NCBI RefSeq assembly: GCF_900108095.1
Contig: NZ_FNWL01000002.1
Location: 354,748 to 418,747 of the forward strand
DNA from: Natronorubrum sediminis
Lineage (GTDB): Archaea; Halobacteriota; Halobacteria; Halobacteriales; Natrialbaceae
Reading direction: 5' to 3'
Length of the DNA stretch: 64,000 nucleotides
Made by a program: the position numbers and the translations under genes. How positions within the stretch are numbered: position 1 is the first letter of the stretch; each line of letters begins with the position of its first letter. The notes beneath the pieces were generated by a model. That model saw nothing but the letters and a program-made list of their open reading frames with translations. It did not search any database and was not told where the DNA came from. This document shows positions 9,233 to 19,308 of this stretch, piece after piece.

Positions 9233-10114
9233 CTATTCGACGTCGCGCTCGGCCGTTCCCATCGATATCTCGCCGTCAGCGCGGATTGTCCCGTCGACTT
9301 CGGCGTCAGGGCCGAGTTCCAAGTCTACACACGAGACGTCGCCGAGAATTCGCCCGTCGTCTTCGACGGTAACGTCACCATTCCGAGTCGTCAGATCGCC
9401 GTGAATGCGCGTGTCACCACCGACGGTGACGTCGCCTCGAGCCCGGAGGCTACCGAAAATCGTGGTCCCGGCTCCCACGTCGATCGTTTCGGCGCGGATG
9501 TTGCCGTGGAGACGACACTCCTCGCCGATCGTCGCGGGAGTGGAGACTCGCCAGGCGTCGTCGCTGACGGTCGCGTTCCGGGGGATCACGAGCGGTTCGA
9601 CTTCGGGTTGGGCGTCCCCCTCTTCGTCGACGAGTTCGGAGACGAGTCGCTGAGCGGTGTCTTCTTCGCCGACGAGGAGGAGGTGCTTGAGGTAGACGAA
9701 CAATAATACGATCGTCGGCATGGGGTTTCGGATGACGATCCAGCCGTTCGCCTCGAATCCTTCCTCGATTTCGACGTCGTCGCCGATGTCTAAGTCGCCG
9801 GCAACTTTCATCTCGCCGCTGATATGGACGCGTTCGCCGATGTAGGCGTCTTGGCCGACGAGGACGTTCTCGGCGACGTCACACCACATGTCGAGTCGGC
9901 AGTCGCCGCCGGCTTCGATCGCACCGCCAAACTCGACGCTCTCGCCGGCGAGGACGTTTCGGCCGCGCACGCCGAACTCGATCGTGGTCCGGGAGCCAAC
10001 GAGGACGTCGCCGTCGGTTACGAGGTCGACTTCCTTGACTTCCGTCCCGTCGGGAACGACCAGTTCGTCGAGGGGATCCCTGCTGAAGGCCACACTTCGG
10101 CCCAAAGGAGGCAT
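9233..10114 (-). CDS. Bactofilin-like / polymer-forming beta-helix protein
   Basis: A 293-residue protein made of short repeats of the type I-x-G-D-v-x-v-G, such as VHISGEMKVAGDLDIGDDV and RARGDVTVGGDTRIHGDLT. Such repeats fold as a right-handed beta-helix in bactofilins and hexapeptide proteins. A short hydrophobic stretch near residue 135 (PTIVLLFVYLKHLLLVG) may tether it to the membrane and splits the helix into two halves. Haloarchaeal members are usually annotated as polymer-forming cytoskeletal proteins. A role in scaffolding or cell shape is a family inference. It is a single gene, divergent from the DUF5800 gene. Confidence 0.75.
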   Translation of the reverse strand: MPPLGRSVAFSRDPLDELVVPDGTEVKEVDLVTDGDVLVGSRTTIEFGVRGRNVLAGESVEFGGAIEAGGDCRLDMWCDVAENVLVGQDAYIGERVHISGEMKVAGDLDIGDDVEIEEGFEANGWIVIRNPMPTIVLLFVYLKHLLLVGEEDTAQRLVSELVDEEGDAQPEVEPLVIPRNATVSDDAWRVSTPATIGEECRLHGNIRAETIDVGAGTTIFGSLRARGDVTVGGDTRIHGDLTTRNGDVTVEDDGRILGDVSCVDLELGPDAEVDGTIRADGEISMGTAERDVE

Positions 10115-10219
10115 CCCCTAATAAACCTCGCGCGTCGTCCGTCAGCCGTCAGACGCACGTCGGACGCAGCTGCGGGTGAGTCGTCTCCCTTTTATGACTC
10201 CTGGCCCGTACACTCGAGT

Positions 10220-10417
10220 ATGACTACACTCGCGTTCGACGAGGATGGCGTCGACGTCGTCTACGAAGGCACGGAATTCCGTCTCGAGCGAGCCCTCATC
10301 GAAGAGGCAACCGAGAAAGCCTACTACGACGTGACGGACCACGAAGTGTTGAAAATCGTCGCCGAACAGCCGAACTTGCAGGGCGAGCCGCGTCGCGTCG
10401 GCGACATTCTCGCGTAG
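10220..10417 (+). CDS. DUF5800 family protein
   Basis: A 65-residue acidic protein starting MTTLAFDEDGVDVVYEGTEF. It matches the small haloarchaeal DUF5800 family in both length and sequence pattern, ending in GDILA. The ATG was chosen because it begins the conserved region; the longer upstream frame is a shadow of the divergent gene. Function is unknown. A TATA-like tttatgac lies about 25 nt upstream, so it is probably leaderless. Confidence 0.85.
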   Translation: MTTLAFDEDGVDVVYEGTEFRLERALIEEATEKAYYDVTDHEVLKIVAEQPNLQGEPRRVGDILA

Positions 10418-10545
10418 ACTCAGCGGTGATTTTGTGTTCGCTCTCGAGCGCTCGGTAGCAGTGGGTGACTCGAGGACGAGACCGACTCACATTCGGGGAG
10501 AAAAATCGAAACGGGTAAAAACGTCTCGCGGGTACGTACGAGTGA

Positions 10546-10630
10546 GCCGAGATAGCCTAGCCCGGCCAAGGCGGTAGATTCGAAATCTACTGTCCTCACG
10601 GACTCGGGAGTTCAAATCTCCCTCTCGGCG
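10546..10630 (+). tRNA. tRNA-Ser(CGA)
   Basis: An 85-nt cloverleaf. The acceptor GCCGAGA pairs with TCTCGGC, followed by discriminator G. The anticodon arm GTAGA-TTCGAAA-TCTAC gives anticodon CGA. A long variable arm (class II tRNA) and the T arm GGGAG-TTCAAAT-CTCCC are visible. CCA is not encoded. The last 20 nt are repeated twice downstream. Confidence 0.96.
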
Positions 10631-10907
10631 TTCTTTCGCGAACAAAACCGCGAGCTCCGCGTAGCGGTGCTCGCATCCGTGAGCGAAAGACGACTAACTG
10701 GAGATTTGAATCAGGGAACTGCTTCGCTGCGACCGTGGTTCAAATCTCCCTCTCGGCGCTTTTCACGACGCAACATGGCGAGCGTAGCGAGCCACTGCGT
10801 CGTGGAAACGCGAACGGGGAGTTTGAAGTAGACGAGTCGCAGCCCGGGAAGCGAACGGAGTGAGCGACCCGGACCGTCTCGGTGTCGTTCAAATCTCCCT
10901 CTCGGCG
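10611..10907 (+). repeat. Three direct copies of the tRNA-Ser 3' end
   Basis: The 20-mer ttcaaatctccctctcggcg occurs at 10611-10630 (inside the tRNA), 10739-10758 and 10888-10907, spaced 128 and 149 nt. Just before the second copy is the inverted segment ggagatttgaa (10700-10711 region), and a similar gggagtttgaa precedes the third, so each unit could fold as a hairpin. Such 3'-end duplications are footprints of integrases that use tRNA genes as attachment sites, or of tandem tRNA decay. Confidence 0.85.
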
Positions 10908-11045
10908 CTTTTCCAGCAACAAACTGATGAGCACCGCGGAGCGTGTGCTCGAGTCCGTGAGAGGGCTCCGCTGGCTGGAATTTGACCGGCCCTCTCTGCC
11001 GCTCGAGGCGATTAGGCCGTATCACCGCGCTTTTCCCGTCCGATA

Positions 11046-11195
11046 GTGTCGTCCCCGGACGTGGTTCGACTCTCTACCCTCGTCATCCTCGCCGGAATCG
11101 TGCTCGTGATCGTGCCGATACCACCGATCGGAATCACGTTGGGGCCGATTTTGATCCTCGTTGGCCTCGCGCTCCGACTCATCGCTGGCGTCTAA
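11046..11195 (+). CDS. Small hydrophobic membrane protein, unknown function
   Basis: A 49-residue frame with a GTG start. Two hydrophobic stretches (LVILAGIVLVIVPIPPIG and ITLGPILILVGLALRL) are separated by a Pro/Gly turn, predicting a helical hairpin in the membrane. The codon use is typical of the surrounding core genes, which argues that it is expressed rather than random. It lies between the tRNA-Ser repeats and the SafE-like gene. No functional domain is recognised. Confidence 0.5.
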   Translation: MSSPDVVRLSTLVILAGIVLVIVPIPPIGITLGPILILVGLALRLIAGV

Positions 11196-11363
11196 GTATC
11201 GTCGTCGCGGTCGACATCGACCCGTCCGACGTCAATCGATCTGTTCGCCGCTCATTTTTGCCCAGACAGTACGGGTACGATCGTCGAACGTCGCCACTCG
11301 AGCGAAACGCACTACACTGTCTGGTGGCTAGGTCGACGTACGAAACCGCATCGCTACTCAGCT

Positions 11364-12173
11364 ATGGACCCGCTCACGCTCCTGGGAGTCGACGTCGTGT
11401 TGTTCTTGCTGATCGGCATACTCGCGGGTGCACACTGTATCGGGATGTGTGGCCCGCTCGTGACGGTCTACGCCGGTCGGATGAGCCCGGAGAGTGATGC
11501 GAGCGCGAACGACCCGCAAACGAACCGCTCGAGTCACCTGACAACGTACGAAGTTCGCCAGCACGCGCTGTTCAACCTCGGCCGGACGGCGAGCTACACG
11601 CTTCTGGGGGCCGCGTTCGGCGCGCTCGGTGGCCTCTTGTTCGTCACGACGGCGGAGTTGACGCCGGTCGTCGAGGCGACTCGCGGCGGCGTCGGACTCG
11701 TCATCGGCGCGTTCGTCATCGTCACGGGGCTGTACTACGTGCGCGGACGGACGACCGGCGGGATTCGACTCCCCGGCCTCGAGCGACTCACTGGCTGGCT
11801 GACAAAATACGTCGACCGACTCGCGAACGGTCCCGGAATCGTCGGTCTCGGCGCGCTTCACGGGCTGTTGCCCTGTCCGATTCTCTACCCGGCGTTTCTC
11901 TACGCGTTCGCGACCGGCTCGCCCACGAGCGGAGCGCTCGCACTCGCTGCACTCGGAATCGGAACGGTGCCGGCCGTCTTCGCGTACGGAACCATTATCG
12001 ACTCGGTCAGCGTCGTTCACCGACAACGAGTCCACCGGCTCCTCGGGGTCGCGTTCGTCGTCCTCGGGTATATCCTGCTCGCACACGGGTTGATGAGCCT
12101 GGGAATCCACGTCCCACACCCGGAGTTGCCGTTCTACGACGGCCTCGAGACCGGAAGCCACGACCACCACTGA
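11364..12173 (+). CDS. SafE/TauE-like membrane protein, probable copper-delivery factor
   Basis: A 269-residue polytopic membrane protein with about six helices. Helix one carries the motif HCIGMCGPLV (near residues 23-32), diagnostic of the SafE/DsbD-like 'urease accessory protein UreH-like' branch found beside cytochrome-oxidase copper ATPases. A second LLPCP motif occurs near residue 170, and the C-terminus ends in a His-rich SHDHH. It lies 45 nt upstream of, and on the same strand as, a CPC-type copper P-ATPase, supporting a joint role in copper supply to respiratory oxidases. The name sulfite exporter would be misleading here. Confidence 0.8.
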   Translation: MDPLTLLGVDVVLFLLIGILAGAHCIGMCGPLVTVYAGRMSPESDASANDPQTNRSSHLTTYEVRQHALFNLGRTASYTLLGAAFGALGGLLFVTTAELTPVVEATRGGVGLVIGAFVIVTGLYYVRGRTTGGIRLPGLERLTGWLTKYVDRLANGPGIVGLGALHGLLPCPILYPAFLYAFATGSPTSGALALAALGIGTVPAVFAYGTIIDSVSVVHRQRVHRLLGVAFVVLGYILLAHGLMSLGIHVPHPELPFYDGLETGSHDHH

Positions 12174-12218
12174 CGAACGCGCTCAGATTACCATCGATGA
12201 CCACTCACTGACGATCAC

Positions 12219-14684
12219 ATGACACCCGCACCCGACACCGCAGATCGAACCGGCTGTACGCTGTGTGAGCTTCCCGTCGAAGAGAGCGGCGTCACCGCGG
12301 AGGGCAACGCATTCTGTTGTACGGGTTGCCGTGACGTCTACGAAACGCTCGGCGACATCGAGACGGTCGACGCCGACGACGTTCGCGAGGCTCGCACCGA
12401 AAACGACGAGGACCGGTCCGTTCCGCCGGATCACGAGACGACGTTCCTCGAGGTCGATGGGATGTACTGTGCGACCTGTGAGGCGTTCATCGAGTCTGTC
12501 GCGACGGCGACGGATGGCGTGAGCAACGCCAGCTCGAGTTACGTCACCGATACGGCGCGAATCGATCACAATCCGGAGCAGGTGTCGGTCGAGGACCTGA
12601 AAACGGAGATTAGCCGACTTGGATACAGCGCCTACGATCGCGAGGACTCGATCAGCCGCCGTCGCGCGAACAACTGGGAGATGGGACGGATCGCAGTCGG
12701 CGTGATGATGGGGATGATGGTGATGATGCAGTACATCGTCATCATCTACCCGACGTACTTCGGCGGACTGTTCTACGACGAGCGGACGACCGAGTTCTTC
12801 ACCGAGACGCTCGCGAGCGACCTCGCGACGCCGTTCTATCTGATGATCGGTACGCTGACGACGATCATCCTGGTCATCACCGGCAAGCCGATTCTGCAGG
12901 GCGCGTACGTCGCAGTGAAGACGCGCTCGCCAAATATGGACTTGCTCGTCGCGATAGCAGCGGGCAGCGCGTGGCTCTACAGCACGCTCTCGATCGCCGT
13001 CAGCGGCCCCCACATCTACTACGACGTGACGGTCGCGATCATTGTCATCGTCTCCGTCGGGAGCTACTACGAGTCCGAAATTAAGCGCAAGGCGACCGAG
13101 CGACTCTCCGATCTGACGGCCGTCCAGGTCGACGAGGCTCGACGCCTTGGCGAGCACGGGGAGACCGAAGACGTGGCCCTCGAGGACCTCGAGGCGGGCG
13201 ACCGGGTCGTCGTCCGATCCGGCGAACGCGTTCCCATCGATGGAACGGTCGTCGACGGCGAAGCGGCAGTCGACGAAGCCGTCGTAACTGGCGAATCGTT
13301 GCCCGTCACGAAAGCCGACGGAGACGACGTCGTCGGCGGGTCGACGGTCTCGAACGGCACGCTGACGATCGAGGTCGGCGAGGACGCGACGAGCACGCTC
13401 GATCGGATCAGCGAACTCGTCTGGGACCTCCAGAGTGGCACCCACGGCATCCAGAAACTCGCCGACAAACTGGCCACCATCTTCGTTCCGCTGGTGTTGG
13501 TCCTCTCCGTGGTCGTGACGAGCGTCTACCTCCTGACGGGCGCTGGTCTGGCGGACGCGTTGCTCGTCGGCCTCACCGTCTTGATCGTCTCCTGTCCCTG
13601 TGCACTCGGCCTCGCAACCCCACTGGCCGTCGCCGCCGGGATTCGCGACGCCCTCGAGCGCTCGATCGTCGTCTTCGACGACAGCGTGTTCGAACGCCTG
13701 CGTAGCGCGGAGACGGTCGTCTTCGACAAGACCGGAACGCTCACGACCGGGGATATGACCGTCGTCGAGACGGACTGCGACGACGAGTTACTCGAGCAGG
13801 CGGCGACGCTCGAGGCCCAATCGTCTCACCCGATCGGCGCGGCGATTGCCGCCGAACGCGCGGTTCCGGACGGCGGCGCGGTCGGGTCCGACGCGACGAG
13901 TGAGCCAGCTCAGGAAGAGACTGATTCGGCGGACGCGAGCCTCGAGCGCGTCGAGTCCTTCGAGAGTCACCGAACGGGCGTTTCGGGGGTCGTCGACGGC
14001 GAGGAGGTCGTCGTCGGCCATCCGGATCTGTTCCGCGACCGGGGCTGGACGGTTCCTGACGAAATCTCCGACCGGGTCGCGGCAGGCCGTGAAACCGGAC
14101 GCGTCCCGGTCGCCGTCGGTCGCGATGGTCGGGCAGAGGGGGTCGTCGTGGTCGGTGACGACCTCCGCGAGGGCTGGGAGGAGACGCTCACAGCGATTTC
14201 CGACGCCGATGCCGACGTAGTCGTCCTCACCGGCGACGACGCGCAGGCGGCGAGTCGGTTCCGCGAGCACGCCGCCGTCGACCAGGTGTTCGCGGGCGTC
14301 CCGCCGGAGGGGAAAGCCGAAACCGTCGATCGACTCTCCGCGACGGGCGACACGGTGATGGTCGGCGACGGGACGAACGACGCACCCGCGCTCGCTGCGG
14401 CTGACCTCGGTATCGCCCTCGGCGGCGGAACGGCGATGGCTGCTGACGCGGCAGACGTCGCCCTCGTCGACGACGCGCTCTCGTCCGTCGATACGGTCTT
14501 CGAACTGGCGCAGGCGACCGACCGTCGCGTGAAGGGGAACATCGGCTGGGCCTTCTGTTACAACGGCATCGCGATTCCACTCGCCGTCACCGGCCTGCTC
14601 AACCCCCTGTTCGCGGCGATCGCGATGGGGCTGAGCAGCCTCCTCGTCGTGACGAACTCCTCGAGAGCGTTGCTCGAGGAGTAA
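12219..14684 (+). CDS. Copper-translocating P1B-type ATPase, CcoI/FixI-like with N-terminal Cys cluster
   Basis: An 821-residue heavy-metal pump. Residues 1-50 hold a cysteine-rich metal-binding module (CTLCELPVEE ... CCTGC) found in CcoI/FixI-type ATPases. An HMA domain with MYCATCE follows near residue 80. The transmembrane metal site is CPCALGLATP (near residue 462), phosphorylation is at DKTGT, the HP motif is SSHPIG, and the hinge is GDGTNDAPA. CPC specifies Cu(I). With the preceding SafE-like gene it probably loads copper for terminal oxidase assembly rather than detoxification, in contrast to the CopB-like pump at 52 kb. Confidence 0.9.
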   Translation: MTPAPDTADRTGCTLCELPVEESGVTAEGNAFCCTGCRDVYETLGDIETVDADDVREARTENDEDRSVPPDHETTFLEVDGMYCATCEAFIESVATATDGVSNASSSYVTDTARIDHNPEQVSVEDLKTEISRLGYSAYDREDSISRRRANNWEMGRIAVGVMMGMMVMMQYIVIIYPTYFGGLFYDERTTEFFTETLASDLATPFYLMIGTLTTIILVITGKPILQGAYVAVKTRSPNMDLLVAIAAGSAWLYSTLSIAVSGPHIYYDVTVAIIVIVSVGSYYESEIKRKATERLSDLTAVQVDEARRLGEHGETEDVALEDLEAGDRVVVRSGERVPIDGTVVDGEAAVDEAVVTGESLPVTKADGDDVVGGSTVSNGTLTIEVGEDATSTLDRISELVWDLQSGTHGIQKLADKLATIFVPLVLVLSVVVTSVYLLTGAGLADALLVGLTVLIVSCPCALGLATPLAVAAGIRDALERSIVVFDDSVFERLRSAETVVFDKTGTLTTGDMTVVETDCDDELLEQAATLEAQSSHPIGAAIAAERAVPDGGAVGSDATSEPAQEETDSADASLERVESFESHRTGVSGVVDGEEVVVGHPDLFRDRGWTVPDEISDRVAAGRETGRVPVAVGRDGRAEGVVVVGDDLREGWEETLTAISDADADVVVLTGDDAQAASRFREHAAVDQVFAGVPPEGKAETVDRLSATGDTVMVGDGTNDAPALAAADLGIALGGGTAMAADAADVALVDDALSSVDTVFELAQATDRRVKGNIGWAFCYNGIAIPLAVTGLLNPLFAAIAMGLSSLLVVTNSSRALLEE

Positions 14685-14744
14685 CCCACTCATCGGGGCA
14701 GACCAGTCACTGCAGTAATTTGTCGTGACCTCGTAGGGTGGGCT

Positions 14745-16073
14745 ATGTCCGATCGATCCACGCCGTCCCGGTGGTTCTCCGAACGCCCCGGATTGAGTCT
14801 GCTCACGCTCTTCAGTACCGCCCTCGCGGCGTTGATTGTCCTCCCCTATCTCCAGTACATTCTCCTCGCCGTCGTGCTCGCGTACGTTCTCATGCCGGCC
14901 CAGCGACGGCTCGAGCAGTACGTGCGCTCGATGACGGCCGCGCTCGTCCTCGTCGTCGTCGCGATTCTCGCTATTCTCTTGCCGGTGATGTACGTCCTCG
15001 CGATTGCACTTCGGGAAGCACTCGAGCTACTTGCGGCCGTCCAGGAGGGGTCACTCGGGATGGCGGACATCGAACAGCGACTCGAGGCGACGGGGTACGT
15101 CATCGACCTGGGCGATCTCTACGGAACCTACCAGGAACCGATCAGCACGGCCGCACAGGGGCTCGCGACGAGCGGGATCGAACTCGTCAGTGGCCTACCG
15201 GCATTGCTCATCGGGTTGACGGTCACGCTGTTCGTGCTCTTCGCACTGCTACGCGATGGAGACCGACTCGTCGCGTGGATACAACAGGTCGCCCCCATCG
15301 AGACTGAGATTCAGGAGGAACTGCTGACGGAACTGGATCGGCTCATGTGGGCGTCGGTGGTCGGAAACGTTCTGGTCGCCGCGATTCAGGCCGTCGCACT
15401 CGGCATCGGATTGGCCGTGTTGGGCCTCCCGGCCATCGTCTTACTGACGGTCGCGACGTTCGTTTTCGCGCTCTTGCCACTCGTCGGCGCGTTCGGTGTC
15501 TGGGTGCCGGTCGCACTCTACCTCCTCGTGGTCGGCGATTTCGTCGGTGCCGGTGCGCTCGTCATCTACGGCTCGATCGTTAGCGCCTCGGATACCTACC
15601 TTCGGCCGGCACTCATCGGCCGAACGAGCGCGTTCAACTCCGCGATCATCGTCGTCGGTATCTTTGGAGGAATCATCATCTTCGGCGCGGTCGGACTGTT
15701 CGTCGGCCCCGTGATCCTCGGCGGCGCGAAAGTCACGCTCGACGTGTTCGCTCGAGAGCAAACCGCCGATTTGAAACCGCCGATCGGGCCCGGTGGAGAC
15801 CAGCCAGCCGTGGACCCGGCCGTCGACACGTCCACACAGACGGGTGTCAGAACGCTACTCGACGACGCGACAGCGACCGATTCCGACGCCGATACTCGAG
15901 TGGAATCGACCGGTTCACAGGCATCATCGGAGAGACAACGGGACGATGGTGATGATGGTGACGAAAGCGACGGTGCGAGCGAGAGCGACGACGACACAGA
16001 CGGGACCGACACGACTGACACGACCGACGCGACCGACACGACCGAGGACGAACCTCGCGACGACGACCGATAG
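14745..16073 (+). CDS. AI-2E family transporter (PerM-like) with acidic Thr-rich tail
   Basis: A 442-residue membrane protein with about eight helices. The motif YLRPALIGRTSAFN near residue 285 is characteristic of the AI-2E/PerM family. Members include the AI-2 exporter TqsA and Na+/H+ antiporters, so the substrate is unknown here. The C-terminal ~95 residues are low complexity, dominated by Asp, Ser and Thr, with reiterated T-D-T-T-D units near the end; this cytoplasmic tail is typical of halophilic adaptation and likely length-variable. It is a single gene with a short 5' gap after the P-ATPase. Confidence 0.87.
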   Translation: MSDRSTPSRWFSERPGLSLLTLFSTALAALIVLPYLQYILLAVVLAYVLMPAQRRLEQYVRSMTAALVLVVVAILAILLPVMYVLAIALREALELLAAVQEGSLGMADIEQRLEATGYVIDLGDLYGTYQEPISTAAQGLATSGIELVSGLPALLIGLTVTLFVLFALLRDGDRLVAWIQQVAPIETEIQEELLTELDRLMWASVVGNVLVAAIQAVALGIGLAVLGLPAIVLLTVATFVFALLPLVGAFGVWVPVALYLLVVGDFVGAGALVIYGSIVSASDTYLRPALIGRTSAFNSAIIVVGIFGGIIIFGAVGLFVGPVILGGAKVTLDVFAREQTADLKPPIGPGGDQPAVDPAVDTSTQTGVRTLLDDATATDSDADTRVESTGSQASSERQRDDGDDGDESDGASESDDDTDGTDTTDTTDATDTTEDEPRDDDR

Positions 16074-16349
16074 CCGAGAACGGGCTTGAGTTGAGAGTCG
16101 GGGCGAGTCTCGAGAACTAGTGAGCGAGACCGAATGCGATCGGGTCTGATAGCACAGTGACAGCTACTACACCGGACTGTCGTTGGTTTCTACACACTTC
16201 CAGTCTCATCGAAGAGGTGCGTTCATTACCCCGTGCGCGTAAGAGCCAGATATCATGTCTCGAGTCGACCATCCACACTCATGTGGGAGAAGTGAGGGGT
16301 TTGCTGACCGACACTCACGCCAGACGGTCGACCGGGGCCACGACTAACA

Positions 16350-17687
16350 ATGGATGGATCACACGCAACGGGGAGTCCGTACGCTCCCCATACGGACACG
16401 GAACAGTCTGCAATGCTCGAGGCCGTCGGAGTCGACTCAGAAGCTGAACTCTTCGATATTCCGGAGGCCGTCCAGTTCGACGGCGAGTTCGACATCGCGT
16501 CTCGATCGGAACAGGAGACGAGACAACTCGTCCGTTCGATACTGGGACGAAACGACGACCTGACGGAACTGCTCGGCCGCGGGCACTACGGCTACTACGT
16601 CCCGTCGCTCGTCGACCACCTCGCGGATCGCTCGGAATTTCTGACCTCCTACACGCAGTATCAACCCGAGGTCTCCCAGGGCTTTCTGCAGGCGCTCTTC
16701 GAGTTCCAGTCGCTACTCGTCGAGTTGACCGGCCTCGAAATCGCCAACTGCTCGATGTACGACGCCGCGACGGCACTCGGGGAAGCCGCGACGCTCGCCG
16801 AGCGCGTCCGCTCTACCAGCGGCCATCGCGTGCTCGTTCCCGATCAGTTGCTCGAGGGCCGGCGATCGACGCTCGAGAACTACGTCGCCGGCACCGACCT
16901 CGCAGTCGAGGAGTACGCCACGGCCGACGGAACGGTCGACGTCGGCGCTCTCGACGAACAGGTCGACGACGAGGTCGTCATGGTGTACGCGGAGAACCCG
17001 ACGATCCGCGGAACGATCGAGGAACGCCTCGAGTCCATCGGCTCGCTCGCGGGCGAGGCCGACGCGCTGTTCGTCCTCGGCTCCGATCCCGTCGCCCTCT
17101 CCGTCCTGCAGCGGCCCGCCGACGTCGGTGCCGACGTCGTCATCGGCGACGCGAGCGTCCTCGGCTTGCCGACGAGTTACGGCATGGGACTCGGGCTCTT
17201 CGCGTGTCGCGAGGAGTACCTCCGGCAGGTTCCCGGCCGCCTGGTCGGCGTCAGCGAGGACGCGACCGACCGTCGGGCGTTCACGCTCACCCTCCAGACG
17301 CGCGAACAGCATATCCGCCGCGAGCGAGCGACGAGTAACATCTGCACGAATCAGGCGTGGGTCGCACTCCGCACGGCGATGCACGCGGCCTCGCTCGGCC
17401 CCAACGGCATGGTCGACCTCGCCAACCGCGGCGTCACTCGAGCGACGGATCTCGCGAACCGAATCGACGAGATTCCCGGCGTCGACGCGCCGGTTCACGA
17501 CCGCCACCACATCCGCGAGTTCGTCGCGCGGACCGACCAGCCCGCGACCGTCCTCGCGGCCGACCTCGAAGACCGAGGCTTCGCCGTCCACGTCGTCGGC
17601 GACCACGAAATACAAATCTGCGTCGCAGGCGTCGGCGACGAGCAACTCGACTCGTTCGCCGCGGCACTCGAGGAGGTGGCACGATGA
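16350..17687 (+). CDS. gcvPA: Glycine dehydrogenase (decarboxylating) subunit 1
   Basis: A 445-residue N-terminal half of the P-protein of the glycine cleavage system. The conserved segment [14 protein letters not shown] and the substrate/PLP-binding [15 protein letters not shown] are visible (near residues 74 and 131). Together with subunit 2 it decarboxylates glycine and transfers the aminomethyl group to lipoyl-GcvH. Its stop overlaps the gcvPB start (ATGA). GcvT and GcvH are not next to it here, so the system is split on the chromosome or lies elsewhere. The start codon was chosen at the first ATG preceding a typical acidic N-terminus. Confidence 0.95.
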   Translation: MDGSHATGSPYAPHTDTEQSAMLEAVGVDSEAELFDIPEAVQFDGEFDIASRSEQETRQLVRSILGRNDDLTELLGRGHYGYYVPSLVDHLADRSEFLTSYTQYQPEVSQGFLQALFEFQSLLVELTGLEIANCSMYDAATALGEAATLAERVRSTSGHRVLVPDQLLEGRRSTLENYVAGTDLAVEEYATADGTVDVGALDEQVDDEVVMVYAENPTIRGTIEERLESIGSLAGEADALFVLGSDPVALSVLQRPADVGADVVIGDASVLGLPTSYGMGLGLFACREEYLRQVPGRLVGVSEDATDRRAFTLTLQTREQHIRRERATSNICTNQAWVALRTAMHAASLGPNGMVDLANRGVTRATDLANRIDEIPGVDAPVHDRHHIREFVARTDQPATVLAADLEDRGFAVHVVGDHEIQICVAGVGDEQLDSFAAALEEVAR

Positions 17688-19237
17688 GCGACCACCCAGA
17701 CGACCCTGTCGCGCAAGCACAACAGGTACGATACGATCAGGCCCGTTACGTCGAAGACGGTCAGTACGAGCCGTTGCTCTCCGAAAAGGATCTGACTCGA
17801 GTCGACATCGGCGACGCGAGTTCGGACGCGAACGCGGGCGACGGCGACGGCGACGACGGCGCGAGTGCACGTGCGGACTCGCCGCTCCCCGACGACCTGA
17901 CGCGTGACTCACTCGAGTTGCCCGAACTCTCCGAGCCGGAACTCGCTCGCCACTACACGCGCCTTTCACAGATGATCTACGGCATCGACAGCGGCCCCTA
18001 TCCGCTTGGCTCGTGTACGATGAAGTACAACCCCAAGTTCACTGAGGACGTGGCCGCGCTGCCCTCGGGTGCCGTCCACCCCGACCGGTCGGAGCGGTCG
18101 ATTCAGGGTACGCTCGAGGTCCTCTATCGGCTACAGGACTACCTCGGTCGGATCGGTGGCATGGACGCCGTCACGCTCCAGCCGCCGGCCGGTGCCGCCG
18201 GCGAGTTCGTCGGCATCCGCGTCGCCGCGGCCTACCACGAGCACAACGGCGAGGGCCACCGCGACGAGGTCATCGTTCCCGAGAGCGCACACGGAACGAA
18301 CTTCGCGACCGCAGCACTCGGGGGCTATGACGTGGTCTCCCTGCCGAGCGACGAAGACGGCCGGGTCGATCTGGATGCGCTCGAGGCAGCCCTTTCGGAG
18401 AACACGGCGGCGCTCATGTTGACGAATCCGAACACGCTCGGCCTCTTCGAGCGCGACATCGAGGAGATCGCGGCGATGGTCCACGACGTGGGCGGGTTGC
18501 TCTACTACGACGGCGCGAACCTGAACGCCCTGCTCGGTCGCGCTCGGCCGGGCGACATGGGCTTCGACGTGATGCACTACAACGTCCACAAGACGTTCGC
18601 GACGCCCCACGGCGGCGGCGGTCCCGGTGCCGGCCCGGTCGGCGTCGTCGAGGAGTTGGCCCCGTTCCTGCCCGCGCCTCGAGTGAACGAGGCTGACGAC
18701 GACGGCGAGAGCGACGAATCGACGTACGAACTGTTCGACCCCGACCACACGATCGGGCACGTTCACGGGTATCAGGGCAACTGGCTCGTGCTCGTCAAAG
18801 CCTTCGCGTACATCGCGCGCCTCGGCGACGACGGACTTGCGGACGCGAGTGCGAAGGCCGTACTGAACGCGAACTACCTCGCGAGCCAGATCGAATACGA
18901 CGTGCCGTACGAGCCGTTCCACCACGAGTTCGTCGCCAGCGCTGGCGAGCAAGATGCAGCGGACGTCGCGAAGCGAATGCTCGACTACGGCGTCCACCCG
19001 CCGACGACGAAATGGCCCGAGATCGTTCCCGAGGCGCTGATGACCGAGCCGACGGAAATTGAGAGCAAGGACACTCTGGATCGACTTGCCGGCGCGTTCA
19101 ACGCCGTCGTCGACGAAGACGACGCGACGATCGAGGCGGCTCCCGACCGAACCACGGCCCGACGGATCGACCAGACCGCCGCGGCGCGGAGTCCGCGCCT
19201 CTCGTGGCACGCACTCGACGACGCAGACGAGCGCTAA
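17684..19237 (+). CDS. gcvPB: Glycine dehydrogenase (decarboxylating) subunit 2
   Basis: A 517-residue C-terminal half of the P-protein carrying the PLP lysine in [19 protein letters not shown] near residue 303. The start is the ATG that overlaps the gcvPA stop; the long upstream frame is only a shadow of gcvPA. Residues 45-65 form an Asp/Gly-rich insertion ([10 protein letters not shown]). A conserved [13 protein letters not shown] segment follows near residue 106. Subunits 1 and 2 form the active heterotetramer in archaea and many bacteria. Confidence 0.95.
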   Translation: MSDHPDDPVAQAQQVRYDQARYVEDGQYEPLLSEKDLTRVDIGDASSDANAGDGDGDDGASARADSPLPDDLTRDSLELPELSEPELARHYTRLSQMIYGIDSGPYPLGSCTMKYNPKFTEDVAALPSGAVHPDRSERSIQGTLEVLYRLQDYLGRIGGMDAVTLQPPAGAAGEFVGIRVAAAYHEHNGEGHRDEVIVPESAHGTNFATAALGGYDVVSLPSDEDGRVDLDALEAALSENTAALMLTNPNTLGLFERDIEEIAAMVHDVGGLLYYDGANLNALLGRARPGDMGFDVMHYNVHKTFATPHGGGGPGAGPVGVVEELAPFLPAPRVNEADDDGESDESTYELFDPDHTIGHVHGYQGNWLVLVKAFAYIARLGDDGLADASAKAVLNANYLASQIEYDVPYEPFHHEFVASAGEQDAADVAKRMLDYGVHPPTTKWPEIVPEALMTEPTEIESKDTLDRLAGAFNAVVDEDDATIEAAPDRTTARRIDQTAAARSPRLSWHALDDADER

Positions 19238-19308
19238 CGGTCGACATCTGATTTTTGTGAGTAACGGTCGCGTCTCGAGCGAACGGTGCGTTTGCTCTTG
19301 CGTCTCCG

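Noticed and set aside
12183-13445. Long minus-strand open frame opposite the CPC-type P-ATPase
   Set aside because: It is a shadow created by high G+C codon bias; the opposite frame holds all P-ATPase motifs, and this one is Arg/Asp-patterned without any domain.
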